Below are positions 28,949 to 49,578 of a DNA stretch of 64,000 bases, piece by piece. Numbering within the stretch: position 1 is the stretch's first letter; every line of letters starts with the position of its first letter. Location: NCBI RefSeq assembly GCF_026213295.1, contig NC_079418.1:11683380-11747379 (forward strand). The letters run 5' to 3'. This DNA is from Gadus chalcogrammus. Its lineage: Eukaryota > Chordata > Actinopteri > Gadiformes > Gadidae. The translations under genes and the position numbers were made by a program. The notes under the pieces were generated by a model. It was given only the letters and a program-made list of their open reading frames with translations, was not told the origin of the DNA and made no database searches.

Positions 28949-28996
28949 GTGAATAGTGGGGAATAGCCTCCTCGACCACTATTCCTCACTATTCAC
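28949..28996. repeat. near-perfect small hairpin
   Basis: GTGAATAGTGGGGAATAG is followed, after about 10 bp, by its near reverse complement ending ACTATTCAC. The stem is about 18 bp with one mismatch, only 24 bp from the MITE at 28799. Confidence 0.7.
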
Positions 28997-29604
28997 TTTG
29001 CCTTCAGCGAATATTTGCTAAATATCCTAATCTCAGGACCCAACGGTATACACAAGAGAATGACAAATGCAACATTCACAAGACGTAATTGAACAAAAAA
29101 GAGGCAGGAGAAATAAGGCACAAAAATAAGCAGTCAAAAAACCGACGGACCAGCCAACCACACACTGCACGACGTAAACACAAACAATTCTGGACCTGCC
29201 TTCCTCTGACAGGCTGACAGCTTGCAGCTCCAGGCATAACAAGAAGAGATACAGGACGACTAAAGCCTAAATACACAGGAGACTAATTGGGAGACGCAAA
29301 ACACCTGGGAGGGGAAGGGGCTATAGGGGCAGACAGGTGTGAAGAATATAACATATCCCTGATACTGTTTGTAACTAATATGTAACTAACTTACTGTGAC
29401 AGTGGCATTCAGAATCAAATCACAATAGCATGGTATGGTGGGTTCGACTGCTGCTTGTATGGTACCGTACCGGTAAGGTCATATGTTCAATGTCTAAAGT
29501 AGGTTAATGGTTCATATTGGCTCCACTGTGTTCCAAAGGTAAATACATCTTCTTTGATGCAGTAAATACATTTGCAGTCATACACACATCTTCCAAATTA
29601 AGTT

Positions 29605-31465
<1,861 letters not shown>

Positions 31466-31881
31466 GTAATGCTATATAACATGCCAGTTCTATTTTAACC
31501 CAGTTGCCACCAATTCACTGGCAAACGGTCCCCTGCTTCAGATAAAAAGAACATCCAGTATTTTTTAACAATATCATTAACGGCTCCAGTTAGCTCCTTC
31601 GTCTGCTGTTCCTGGCTGCTGCTGGCATACAAGAGAGAGGGTGGACTCTGGAAATAATTGGTGTGCCATTAAAACACAGTCAACGCTCGATGTTTAGGAT
31701 GCTGTCTATTCAGCTCTGTACCACTGAAGCATGCCTTACTGGATAATGCATACCTGTCTCTTACATACGCACAGTGTGTTGGCTCTAAATAAGTAATAAA
31801 CTGCCTAATTTGCTTCAGATTGTCACTTATTTTTCATTTTTGGTAGAGGCTAACCCTTGGTTTAAGCAGAGAGAGAGCCAG

Positions 31882-31884
<3 letters not shown>

Positions 31885-31966
<82 letters not shown>
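31885..31966. repeat. (GA)n microsatellite
   Basis: A GA tract of 82 bp. Confidence 0.97.
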
Positions 31967-31970
<4 letters not shown>

Positions 31971-32974
31971 TAAATAATATTCTACAGCTATGTTGTCTAG
32001 ATATATAATTTCATCAAGGTATATTTCTTTAAAGTTTTCTTCCTAATTGAACGGCGTCTTAATTAACACAAAGAGAAAGAGACAAGGGAATATAAGACAC
32101 AAACATATCTCTATACATTCAGTTCCACCCACATTCAGCTCTGTGTGAGTTGCGATGATTGGTTTACTATTTGAATTAGAGGATATTTCTCTTCTTGCAG
32201 GAAACAGATATCATTTTTATCTATGTGTGTGTTAATCCTCTAAAGATTTTCTGTTTCCATTTGGTCAATGTTTGTAACACCGCCGTTTGACACCCCTCAC
32301 TCTGTAATTGGGTTTGAGAAGAAATTGGACCTGGGCCAAACGGAGAAGTGAAGGGTTGCCAAACACCCTTCACAGAGCAATATACAACCACAAGAAGTGT
32401 GTTGGACCCCTCACGTTAAAGATTCATTTTCGCAATATATATTTTTTTGCAATACAAATAGCAGAGGTCTACCTATTAACCCTCCGGAAGTCTTTTTGAA
32501 TATATCGCCACATGAAACCCCTGGCGCTGAAGTGTTGATCTGGTGTGGGCGGTGGTGGAGTCACTGAAACAGTCTGGGCTTTGATACTTTGCTTCGGAAT
32601 GCTTTATTGTATCCCACATCACTGAAGCGTGGAGGCTGTCCAGGTGTGGTAGAGCACACCTGGGACATATGCCGTTAAGGTGGGATCCATACACACCCTG
32701 CCTGCAGCAAGTAGGTCAGCCTATAACCCGTCCCACACCTGTTCCATTCATAATGATTCATAATGCTGAATTTACCATTTTTTTATCCGGTGTATGAATC
32801 ATTTATGTTGGCCTCATTGTCGTCCACCCTGACATTAGACAACAAGAGTAACAGATTGGTAAGACACGCACACCTCCCATCTGAGTCTATACACATGGCA
32901 ATACACACCAATACAGGAGCCAGGCGTATTCAGGCACACACACTGATGTTATCGTACACAGCTAACCTAAACTC
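31967..32974. other. non-coding sequence, no gene seen
   Basis: Unique-looking sequence. A block at about 32500-32740 has a compositionally distinct, G-rich character, but no feature could be assigned. Confidence 0.45.
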
Positions 32975-32977
32975 ACA

Positions 32978-33014
<37 letters not shown>

Positions 33015-33049
33015 GCATGCACGCACGCACGCACGCACGCACACACACA
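32975..33049. repeat. (GCAC)n tetranucleotide repeat
   Basis: About 17 ACGC/GCAC units with one GCAAGCAT interruption, passing into a short AC tract. Confidence 0.95.
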
Positions 33050-33314
33050 ACCACTCACTCAGTTACATGCATTCACGCAGGTATGCACCCACACCCTCAC
33101 GCAAACCCTACTCGTGAACAGGATATCCTCCTCACAGATACACATGTGCACATACAAAGACACACAAAAATGGAGCTCATTAGTTCACTGACTCGTGAGG
33201 TGAACCCCAAGGGAGCTCACAACACATGAACATGCCATATATTCCTGATGACACATACTGCCTGAGGTTTCCTGCAAACAAGGTGCCAAACATCAACACA
33301 CACACATACACACC

Positions 33315-33316
33315 CA

Positions 33317-33360
<44 letters not shown>

Positions 33361-33394
33361 CACACGCACACAAACACACAGACACACAGACACA

Positions 33395-33486
<92 letters not shown>
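33315..33486. repeat. compound (ACGC)n-(AC)n repeat
   Basis: A second ACGC array (33315-33360), mixed AC/ACAG units, then pure AC (33395-33486). It is the same tetranucleotide as the array about 270 bp upstream. Confidence 0.96.

Positions 33487-40824
<7,338 letters not shown>

Positions 40825-40902
<78 letters not shown>
40825..40902. repeat. (CT)n followed by (TA)n
   Basis: A CT tract (40825-40882) changes to TA (40883-40902). Confidence 0.96.
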
Positions 40903-41136
40903 GATAGAGATATATCGCTATATATTTATATAAATATATATATGTGTGCTGATTTGGAATGTGGTCCCATATGTCGTCATAAAGGATCTAAGCTCCTCCC
41001 CTTTCTCTGCCTTGCCCGCCCAGAGAATTTGGCCCGCCAATGAGACACGACCGTGTGAGCGCCACATGTGTGTGTGTGTGTGTGTGTGCGTGATTACACA
41101 AACTGAAACGCAAGTGTTTGCTGTTGGTGTTATGGC

Positions 41137-41143
41137 GCATAAC
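41137..41143 (+). repeat. left target-site duplication of the giant foldback element
   Basis: GCATAAC directly abuts the left inverted terminus and is repeated at 60289-60295 beyond the right terminus. The preceding GTTGGTGTTATGGC matches the flank of the uninterrupted paralogue at 60618-60642. Confidence 0.8.
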
Positions 41144-41144
41144 G

Positions 41145-41690
41145 AACCCGGTATCACGCAATTGCGTGCTCCTGCGCACGAACGTTAATCTATTGAAGCG
41201 TGTTCCCGAGCACGATAGTCCGACTTTTTGCGTGTTACACAAAACGAAATGTAAACCAATGCATTCTGAATGGGAGTGTTCTAAGACAATTAACGTGCTC
41301 CACAAAACGGTACGAGAGAGAGAGAAAGAGAGAGCGGGAGGGACAGAGAGAGAGAGAGAGAGCGAGAGAAAGGCTTCAGAAAGGGTGTGCGCAGATAGTA
41401 CAGTGCACCCTAGTTATGTTTATGCCAAAACCTATATATATAATTAGGCTGTGGAAATTGCAATAAGTTAAGAACACAACTTTGCACGTTGAGCACACAG
41501 CCGTGTGACTCGTTTATTTTGTAAAAAAGAAAACCGGAAAACAAAGCGTGCTGAAGGTAAACAAATCCAGCATGGTCTGTGACGTCATGAGACGCAAATC
41601 CTTAGGGACCGCGATCCCTGAACCACCAAGAACGTAAATGACATGCAGTAAACAACAACACAATTGAAAGAACAACACATGACGGAATAC
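41145..41690 (+). repeat. foldback left arm, outer part
   Basis: This is the reverse complement of about 59740-60287. It includes an impure GA-rich patch (41310-41370) mirrored as CT-rich at 60062-60118. A short self-complementary AGGGACCGCGATCCCT at 41605-41620 is also mirrored. The provirus begins at its inner edge. Confidence 0.9.
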
Positions 41691-42136
41691 TGTTACGTAT
41701 TTTAAGAATCTAAGCTACCCACACATAGACTCAATGAAGACCAAACATATTAGCCGTAAATACCATACATAGCCACAAGGGGAGCCTTACTGAAGGCTGC
41801 AATAGATACTTTATCCACAGAGGGCAGCACCACAGACCAAGCGAGGAAACCGAGGATTACGTCCCACCGGTTTTCTCCAAGTCTTCCGGTCCTCCGAGTC
41901 CATAAGAAAGCCTCCACATCTTGAAGACAGGAGAACTCTCCAGGCAGCGCTAGGACATTCGTGGGCTAAAGTCTTAGACCAGCTAGGAGAACACTCTCGC
42001 ACGTGCTAAGGCACATCTTCAATCTCTCTTATCTTCAGAGCATCAGTTTACCATACCGAAAATACTTTATACAAATAAAGTATCTTTAAAGCTATTCCTT
42101 TGGATTCGACCCCTCTTTCCTTGAAGAACATGATAA
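41691..42136 (+). repeat. 5' LTR (446 bp)
   Basis: Starts TGTTACGTAT and ends near AACATGATAA. I found no difference from 53259-53704 over the full length. A polyadenylation hexamer AATAAA lies at 42074-42079. The end is not the canonical CA, so the boundary may shift by a few bases. Confidence 0.95.
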
Positions 42137-42137
42137 T

Positions 42138-42153
42138 TGGTTGACCCCGACGT
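42138..42153 (+). promoter_or_regulatory. primer binding site, tRNA-Trp-like with one extra base
   Basis: TGGTTGACCCCGACGT begins one base after the LTR. It equals the complement of the 3' end of vertebrate tRNA-Trp (TGGTGACCCCGACGT) with one additional T. Retroviral minus-strand DNA synthesis is primed by such a tRNA; avian alpharetroviruses are the known tRNA-Trp users. Confidence 0.75.
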
Positions 42154-43201
42154 TCGTGGAAAGTCCGGACCGAGACTGGCGACCGCGAGGCCGTTCGGAA
42201 AGCAGTACAAGCTACTTACAGGCGCCAAAACAAAGGTAAACAGAACCTGTTGTCAATGACTAAACTCTGTATAGTTAGATTAGTAACATTAGGTGAATAG
42301 CTTGTACTGCATCCGTCAGGCTGCGGGGACGTGTAATCTCGGACTGGTTTAAATTCATACAGCCGGTTACAAACGGCCTAGAATAAACTAACAGATTGAA
42401 ATTAAATAACGAGCTCACGAAGTATAAGGGCTAGGAGTGTGTTTTATATGGGTTTGTAGATAGACAAATGCAATCCTAATTAGATCTAAATGTCCGTACC
42501 AACGTGGGAGACGTATTACCTGTGGTTATATGTTATTTATTTGGTGTAGCGCCGAAGTTAAACCGGGGCACCATAAGGTATATTTATTACCGACCATAAA
42601 CTTCTGAACTCTTACGGCGGGGTGAGGAAAGGTCAGGTCTTTAACGTTAACCTAGCTTAGTTGCATATTAAACCGGAAGCTTGGCCGTAGTTAGCCAAGG
42701 AATTCAAATCGAATTGATTCCTCACAGCCCGGTTCATGTAACATCTAAATGTGCAATTTTGGTTAGTATAGAACGCAGCCGTAGAGGTGGACTTACGCAG
42801 GAATAACCCATCTGCTATCAAGCGCCTCGCTAACCCGCCGTGGGGACAAACTTGCAGGAATCTCTTACTTCTTATAGAGATCCAATACATGCTTTTGACT
42901 AGAGCTACCTGGGTCAAAACTAGTTTGTCTCTACAGCCCTTTGGATGTAACACGTGGTGTACGATTTAAGCGGACCACGCGTCTTGGAAAACGTGCGGTT
43001 CCTTTGTTCATACCATCAGTCGTTATAGTCGAACTCCTTTTTTGAAATAGACGCCATTTCTCTAAAGCAACGGGGGGCTCAACTTAAGTGTTACATCCTA
43101 TCTCTCTCTCTCCCCCCCCCCCCCCCCCCCCCTCCCCTCTCTCTCCCTCTCCCCCCCCTCCCCTCCCTCTCCCCCTCCCCCCCCTCCCTCCCTCTCCCTC
43201 T

Positions 43202-43254
<53 letters not shown>

Positions 43255-44502
43255 CAAGTCGGTAGGAGATGAATGGTCAGTCTTTTGTTAAGACTGCATA
43301 ACCTCTGACCTAGGCAAAAGCAGATCTCTATCTCTCAGTGCCGGTGCTATCTTGTGGCCTGGTTGCGCAGTCCGGTAGGACTGGAACAACTCGAATAGTT
43401 GTTGTACTTTTTCTCCCATACCCTAGAAAACCCCTTTGATAACCCCAAACCCTTCTGTCCCTGTCTCTAAAGATCCGGTCGTCAGACCACCCTCCCCTCC
43501 CCATCCTTTTATCCCAATATCCCATATCCTATCGTAAACTCACTCCCCTCTCCCCATCCCTTTGTCTCAATATCCCATATCCTATCGTAAACTCACCCCC
43601 CCCTCCCCACCCTTCTGTCCTTGTCCCCACATCCTATTGTATACCCCCTTCACACCCCTTTCATCTCTCTCCGCAGGTCCTGGAGTAAAAGCCCCCCACC
43701 CCTTTTTATTTTTTTTCACTTCTCCACCTTATCTCCACCCTCTCCGCAGGTCCTGTTGCAGATCCCTGTCCCCATCCCATTGAATACTGTTTATTGACGG
43801 GTACACTCACAGCACGACGTGCGAATAGTGTGTGCTTGGTCATTTAAGTGTTGGATATAGGTAATAGGTTATCACAGCCTTTTGTCGTTCAGATAGAAAT
43901 CAAGAAAAGTTTCTTTATCGATAAATAAGTTGTGAATTCCGAAAAACCCAAACACTCTTAGTACTTCGCAGCCCCTGTGCCGCGACCCCCACCCCCACCT
44001 AACCTCCCCCTCTCTCTCTAAACCCCCTTCACACCCCTTTGATCTCTCTCCGCAGGTCCTGGAGTAAAAGACCCCCACCCCTTTTTATTTTTTCCCTTCT
44101 CCACCTTAACGCCACCCTCTCCGCAGGTCCTGTTGCAGATCCCTGTCCCCATCCCATTGAATACTTGTTTATTGACGGGTACACTCACAGCACGACGTGC
44201 GAATAGTGTGTGCTTGGTCATTCAAGTGTTGGATATAGCCCCTGTGCCGCGACCCCCACCCCCACCTAACCTCCCCCTGCAGGCCAACCCCTGTACCTGC
44301 CTCAACGCTCCCCCTGCTAACCTACACCGGCATCTACCTCTACGCCTACCCCTGCTGGTTTGCAGCGGCGCCTATCCTGTACCCTCAACGCCTCCCCCTG
44401 CTGACCGAACCAACGCCTGCCGCACTCCTGCCGCAACACCAGACAGCGGCCCCCAACTGCTCACCCACGCCTAGCCCCAGTAGACGCGCCTTTCCAGACA
44501 TC
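42154..44502 (+). other. ERV 5' leader, 2.35 kb, with internal duplications
   Basis: A long untranslated leader. Positions 43100-43254 are almost pure C/T, with a 21-C run at 43112-43132. A short duplication of about 52 bp around ATCCCATATCCTATCGTAAA occurs near 43518 and 43570. A block at 43643-43860 is repeated at 44022-44238. The sequence following the first copy (CCCCTGTGCCGCGACCC at about 43972) recurs at 44239, so the second copy lacks about 110 bp. CTCTCCGCAG|GTCCTG motifs, which resemble splice acceptors, occur four times. No frame resembling an upstream glyco-gag was recognised. Confidence 0.7.
43643..44260 (+). repeat. tandem duplication in the ERV leader, period about 379 bp
   Basis: Copy 1 (43643-43860) and copy 2 (44022-44238) share sequence with only a few substitutions and indels. 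They include TTGACGGGTACACTCACAGC and two CTCTCCGCAGGTCC motifs each. The C-rich block at about 43972-44010 also recurs, from 44239. Confidence 0.85.
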
Positions 44503-45424
44503 ATGGCCTCGCTCGATGTGCTACCTCGCCTAACGGAAGCGAGACCTGACCCAGATACCCCGGCCCAGATGAGGGCGGCAGTAGCCAGGTATATGGCAGC
44601 GAACGCCCTGAAGGACAAAGCGTTGTCCACTGGACAACAGAAAACTTGGGCTAAGCGAGAAGAAAAATACAGGAAGGAGTGGGAACGAGTTGGAGTTTGG
44701 CCTGTTGGCGTAAAAGTCACCACCGGCCTCACAACAGCGGCCTGGGAATACACCCTGAAGGAGAGCGAATGGGCTGCGACGAGACGCGCAAACGAGAACA
44801 AGGTACGAAACGCGGATTCAGTCGACTACAGGAAAAAGAGGGAGAGCTACGCCCGAGCCCTACTCAACGCCTACAATGCGGCAATAGACATGGAAATACG
44901 GAAGAGGGAAGGGCGACCAACCGACCTTTCCCGCCAAGAGGACACAGTGTTGAAAGGGCTGCCTGCAGCACCTCACATCGAAGGGCGTGCGGCCTCACTA
45001 ACCCTAGACGGAGCAGACGTGGGGGGCAAAGAGGCGCCATGTGCAGATGACAACACCGGCCTCCGCAACAACACCTACCCCAGCCTCGAAGAAAACACCC
45101 CTTTCCCAAACAATACAAAGGCCCCACCACCATACGGCTGCTATGACCATCCGGCGCCTCGAGATTCCAAAGGCCCTGCCCTCCAATTCCCAATGCTCCA
45201 CATAGAGAAGGGGCCTGTGGACATCTCATACAACGATCAACCCTCACCGTCGTTCGCAGGAGAATGTCAAGATTACGGTGGCGTTGAGTACGACTCGAAG
45301 AAGGGGCCAAAGGACGGGACCGACCGCGTGATAAAAGGGAGGAGCGGCCCGGGTGCCATAATTGGTCGAGAAGCGGACCACCCTCCGGGCGCAACGAATG
45401 TCGGCATGCCCCAATCCTGCCCAA

Positions 45425-46460
45425 CAGAGCAGCAGCAACAACAGCTGCAACCAAACCCACAACCCTACTGGACGCAGCAGCAGCAGCAGTTTCAGCATCA
45501 GTTTCAACCCATCACACAGCAGCAGCAGCAACAACTGCAACCAAACCCACAACCCTACTGGACGCAGCAGCAGCAGCATCAGCAGCAGCAGTTTCAGCAG
45601 CAGTTTCAACCCATCACACAGCAGCAGCAGCAACAACTGCAACCAAACCCACAACCCTACTGGACGCAGCAGCAGCAGCAGCAGCATCAGCAGCAGCAGC
45701 AGCAGCAGCAGTTTCAACTCAGCACGCAGCAGCAGCAGCAGCAACAACAGCAGCTGCAGTTTCAGCAGCAGCTTCAACCCAGCACACAGCAGCAGTTTCA
45801 GCAACAGTTCCAACCCAGCACCCAAGAACAGCAGCAGCAGCAGCAGCAGCAGCAGTTGCAACCCAACCCCCAACCCATCTCAGCCACCATACAGCCCAAC
45901 ACCCAACAGCAGCAGCAGCATCAACAGCAGCTGCAACCCAACGCCCAATCCTACTCAACCCAGCAGCAGCAGCTACAACCCATCCCCCAGCCCAACTCAA
46001 CCCAGCAGCAGCAGCTACAACCCATCCCCCAGCCCAACTCAACCCAGCAGCAGCAGCATCAACAGCAGGAGCTACAACCCAATCCCCAACCCTACTGGCC
46101 GCAGCAGCAGCTACAACCCAGCACCCAACAGCAGCCGCTACAACCCAATTCAACCCAACAGCAGCAGCTACAACCCAATCCCCAACCCTACTGGCCGCAG
46201 CAGCAGCTACAACCCAGCACCCAACAGCAGCAGCTACAACCCATCCCCCAGCCCAACTCAACCCAGCAGCAGCAGCTACAACCCATCCCCCAGCCCAACT
46301 CAACCCAGCAGCAGCAGCAGCAGCAGCTACAACCCATCCCCCAACCCGACTCAACCCAACTCTACGCACCCCAACATCAGCTACAATACAATCCACAACT
46401 ACCGCAACAGCAGAAAATACTACAACCCATCCAGCACCAACAAGGAAATCCAAACTGTTC
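45425..46460 (+). repeat. glutamine-rich minisatellite inside gag
   Basis: CAG/CAA-rich coding repeats alternate with LQPNPQPYW, FQPITQQ and LQPIPQPNSTQ blocks. The first three units are about 75-105 bp, later ones 40-60 bp. The whole array stays open in the gag frame, and also in a second frame that reads as a Ser-rich 386-codon ORF (45362-46522), a by-product of CAG repeats. Confidence 0.92.
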
Positions 46461-47832
46461 CAACCAAGGATACATGGGGAACTCGAACTCCCCTAACATT
46501 CAAGGACAAGACAACTGTGTAAACCCGCAATGCGTTCAAGAGAACCCCGTAAACAATGATCCAAGTACGGGGGCCATCCAGAAGACGAATGGCACTCCCG
46601 CCGGAGCCACCTCGGGACCTAAACAGGATCAACCTTGTGAAACAAGATCTGCCTCCCAACCCGCAACCCGAGGAAAAAACCACACAACCAAGACGGATCG
46701 CCGCACTAGGAATACCAAGACGAAGCGGACGGACGACGAATGCTCAGACGAAGAGGACACCGACCTGATGGCACCCCTGATGACGGACGCATGGGACAGG
46801 AAAATATTTTCCTGTTGGGGACACCGAGAAAGGCACGTCCTGGCCCGCCGTTTGCCTTCGATCACGGCGGGAGCTCCGGCCTGGATCAGGACGTTCGAGG
46901 AGGAGACATCAGGTGATGTCCTGGCCATAGGAGATGTAAGAGCCATCATCGGAAAAGCCCATGGTTCCGGACAAAACAATAGAACTGGAAAGAATGACCC
47001 ATACTACCCATGTGCCAGACAAAGCACCCTTCGACATATACCGGAATGCCTTCTGGGATAACCTCAAACGACAATACCCACCAGACCTCAGTGCAGTGGG
47101 AATCCAAGGCCTGGCCATCAAACCAGAAGAAACCATCCATGATTACGTAAGAAGAGCCGAAATCCTATGGGCAGACAAAAATGACTGCAGCCCGTACGAA
47201 AGCAACCTGGCAAACAACACCTTCCGAAAGGCGGTCTTGAGTGGACTACCGCCCGAGGCCCAGACTGGACTGGAGACGGTGGTTGGACTGTGCGTCAAAC
47301 CAAAAGCAGAGTGGATGGAACACCTCATTCACCACCTCAATCTAAGCAAAAAGAAGCAAGCAAAGAAAGACCACGACGGAGGTATAGAGGAAATATTCAA
47401 ACAGATGTGCAGGGTGAACATAGAAAAGGACGTGGAGATGCGGCGGCAGCTCAAGAAGCCGAAGAAGACCAGGATTACGAGAACATGATGTCCCTAATGT
47501 CCGAACCAGTCCCTCAGGTGACCCCTCTTCCAGAGTGGCTACGACAGGGCAACGAACCCACCGCATACGCTGCATACGTGGCCGACGCCATGCAACAATC
47601 GGGTCAACAAAGACGAAACCAGCCAAACAGAGGAGGAGGAGCCGGAAGAGGAAGAGACAGGATCGTGCGTATATCTCCATGTATGCATTGCAACCAAATG
47701 GGACACTGGATCAGAAACTGCCCCAGATACCACTCCGACAGGGCCCAATCTAGGTTCCCGTCACAACAGCAAAATCAGAATACTGAACACACAACTCGGC
47801 CCAGAGCGGGCAACTCCATGTTAGCCATACAA

Positions 47833-47835
47833 TAG
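47833..47835 (+). promoter_or_regulatory. in-frame UAG between gag and pol (probable readthrough site)
   Basis: Gag ends CAA-UAG-GGC, and the same frame stays open from 47836 through protease into RT. Gamma- and epsilon-retroviruses express Pol by readthrough of exactly such a UAG. A GCCCAG block just downstream could pair with CTGGGT about 25 bases later, giving a possible recoding stem. The stem is my inference. Confidence 0.7.
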
Positions 47836-49578
47836 GGCTGCCCAGAGGACGAGCAGGCGAGAAAGGAACTGGGTCTCGGACAACCTACTGTGGAAGCATA
47901 CGTAGGTGGACACAGATGCACGTTTCTAGTGGACTCGGGAGCATCCGTATCAACAATCGGAAGTCTCGCGGGAAAAACACCACCACTCTCTCGCCGCTCT
48001 CTAAAAACCATGGGATTCTCTGGGAAATCCATGGAACAGCCGTTCACAACCCCACTCGACTTCGACATACTCGAACAGAAAGGAAGTCATTCATTCCTAT
48101 ACGCCCCAAAATGCCCCATCAATCTATTAGGAAGGGACCTAATGGGTTCCCTACAAATCACTCTTGCCTGCAACTTGGGAGGCATCACCCTATACCACCC
48201 CGCCAAACCCGCACCAGATGAAGCACACATGTTCATGTTAATAGACGACCCGAAGCCAGAAGCTCATGAAGATGCCACCATCTACTGGCAGGAACTGACG
48301 GGAACAGCACAGACGACTCCAGGACTGGAAAGCACATATCGAGAGTGGGAAATGTGGATCCAAGAAATCGGAGAATACAATGAACTGTTGGACCCATTAC
48401 ACTGCACGCTCAACATCACACACGAGCAGGACCTGACCTACGATGAACCGTGGTACAGCCAGAAAGATGGACAGCTGGAGGACCTACGATGTGGAGATAT
48501 ATACCTGGGACCCGAAGGAGTGGCGGCAGGAGTCGACCTCACAGAAGAACAACTATCCTGGTTCCAGCTGGAGCCAGAGAGTGTCCCTCATGTCTCCCTC
48601 TTGGTCAGCACAGACCACCAACCCAAACAACTCGGACCAATGGTAAAAAGAGCACAAGAGGTCCGTGAATGGCAAACCACAGACAACCAATATCTACACA
48701 GAAGCCCAAATGCAGAATTCTGGAGAATATCCTCACGTACCACGAACAAGGCAATCGGCCGAAGAGTGGACGGACATCGGATGGTGATCGACAACACCAC
48801 CAAGAGCAACGAGCCAGAAGACCCAGAAGTGACCACAATGCTTACACGCATCAAGGAGACGGTGTGGGCAAATGGACCGTATGATGTGGGGCACACCCCG
48901 CAACACAACATTGTGGTGAACGTGAAGAATCCTCATCGCCCGGAATGGCGACATCAGTACAGGATAAAGCCAGAGGCGGAAGAGGGAATCAACGACACCA
49001 TAACGGGCCTGCTGGAAGCAGGTGTGCTGGAGAAGACCACCTCAGAATGGAACACACCGATCCTGCCAGTGAAGAAAGCCGATGGGCTGACCTGGAGGAT
49101 GGTGCATGACCTGAGGGCCATCAACATTCGGACCATAGCCCCCCCGGAGAAGGTCCCTAACCCATACGTGGCCCTAAACCCAATAAGCTCTGAACATCAA
49201 TGGTTCACGGTGGTGGATCTCGCCAATGCATTCTTCTGCATCCCTTTGGCCACTGAGTCAAGACAATTCTTCGCTTTCACATATAGAAATCAACAATACA
49301 CGTACAAAAGGATGCCACAAGGTTTCCGAAGCACCCCCACCATCTTCAACAGCTGCCTCAAGGAGGACCTTGCAGGCCTGGATCTCCCTTCAGGCATGGT
49401 CCTGATACAATACGTGGACGACCTCCTCGTGGCAGCTGAAACAAAGGAAGCTTGCCTACAGGCAACTGAAAACTTGCTGCAAACAATAGCACAAAAAGGA
49501 TACAAACTCAAGAAAACAAAACTACAACTAGGTGAAACAAGAGATTACTTTCTTGGGGAAAGTAATAGGAGGGAATAG
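47836..49578 (+). pseudogene. pol: ERV pol part 1: protease, long linker, reverse transcriptase
   Basis: The open frame begins directly after the gag UAG. The aspartic protease motif LVDSGAS has its Asp at 47932-47934 (codon 33 after the UAG), and the flap/core end INLLGRDLMG lies near 48118-48150. A linker of about 230 codons with no recognised domain precedes RT. RT has a first catalytic Asp in FTVVDLANAFF (49216-49218), MPQGFRSTPT near 49312, and the YVDD box at 49411-49422. RT makes proviral DNA and protease cuts the polyprotein. The frame is lost at about 49525-49560, where homology continues in frame 2. Confidence 0.9.

Larger units (their letters stand above)
44503..47835 (+). pseudogene. 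gag: ERV gag polyprotein, frame-broken
   Basis: Gag forms the virion core. The start ATG sits in CATCATGG, a good context. Residue 2 is Ala, so the usual N-myristoylation glycine is absent. Domains in order: a charged matrix-like region (residues 1-165), the PPPY late-domain motif (208-211, 45124-45135) that in retroviruses recruits NEDD4-type ligases, and a glutamine-rich repeat region (about 307-650). A capsid region follows (from about 46770, with ITAGAPAWIRTF), then an MHR-like stretch around 47100-47160, a basic linker, and a CX2CX4HX4C zinc knuckle at 47680-47721. Frame 1 runs to 47061, but capsid homology moves to frame 2 near 46960-47000 and back to frame 1 near 47400-47480. It ends at UAG 47833-47835. 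About 1,100 codons is roughly twice the usual gag length, largely because of the Gln-rich insert. Confidence 0.85.

Noticed and set aside
32975..33486. CRISPR-like alternation of repeats and spacers
   Set aside because: The arrays are simple tetra- and dinucleotide repeats in eukaryotic DNA without regular spacers.
43088..43291. Pro/Ser-rich ORF in the ERV leader
   Set aside because: It is produced by the poly-C and CT tract and has no relation to a glyco-gag.
44864..45460. A 198-codon minus-strand ORF opposite gag
   Set aside because: It is a shadow of the gag coding strand with no recognised domain.
45362..46522. A 386-codon Ser-rich ORF and a 244-codon minus-strand Ala/Val-rich ORF inside gag
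   Set aside because: Both are out-of-frame readings of the CAG/CAA repeat. The gag frame is the one with PPPY and flanking matrix and capsid homology.
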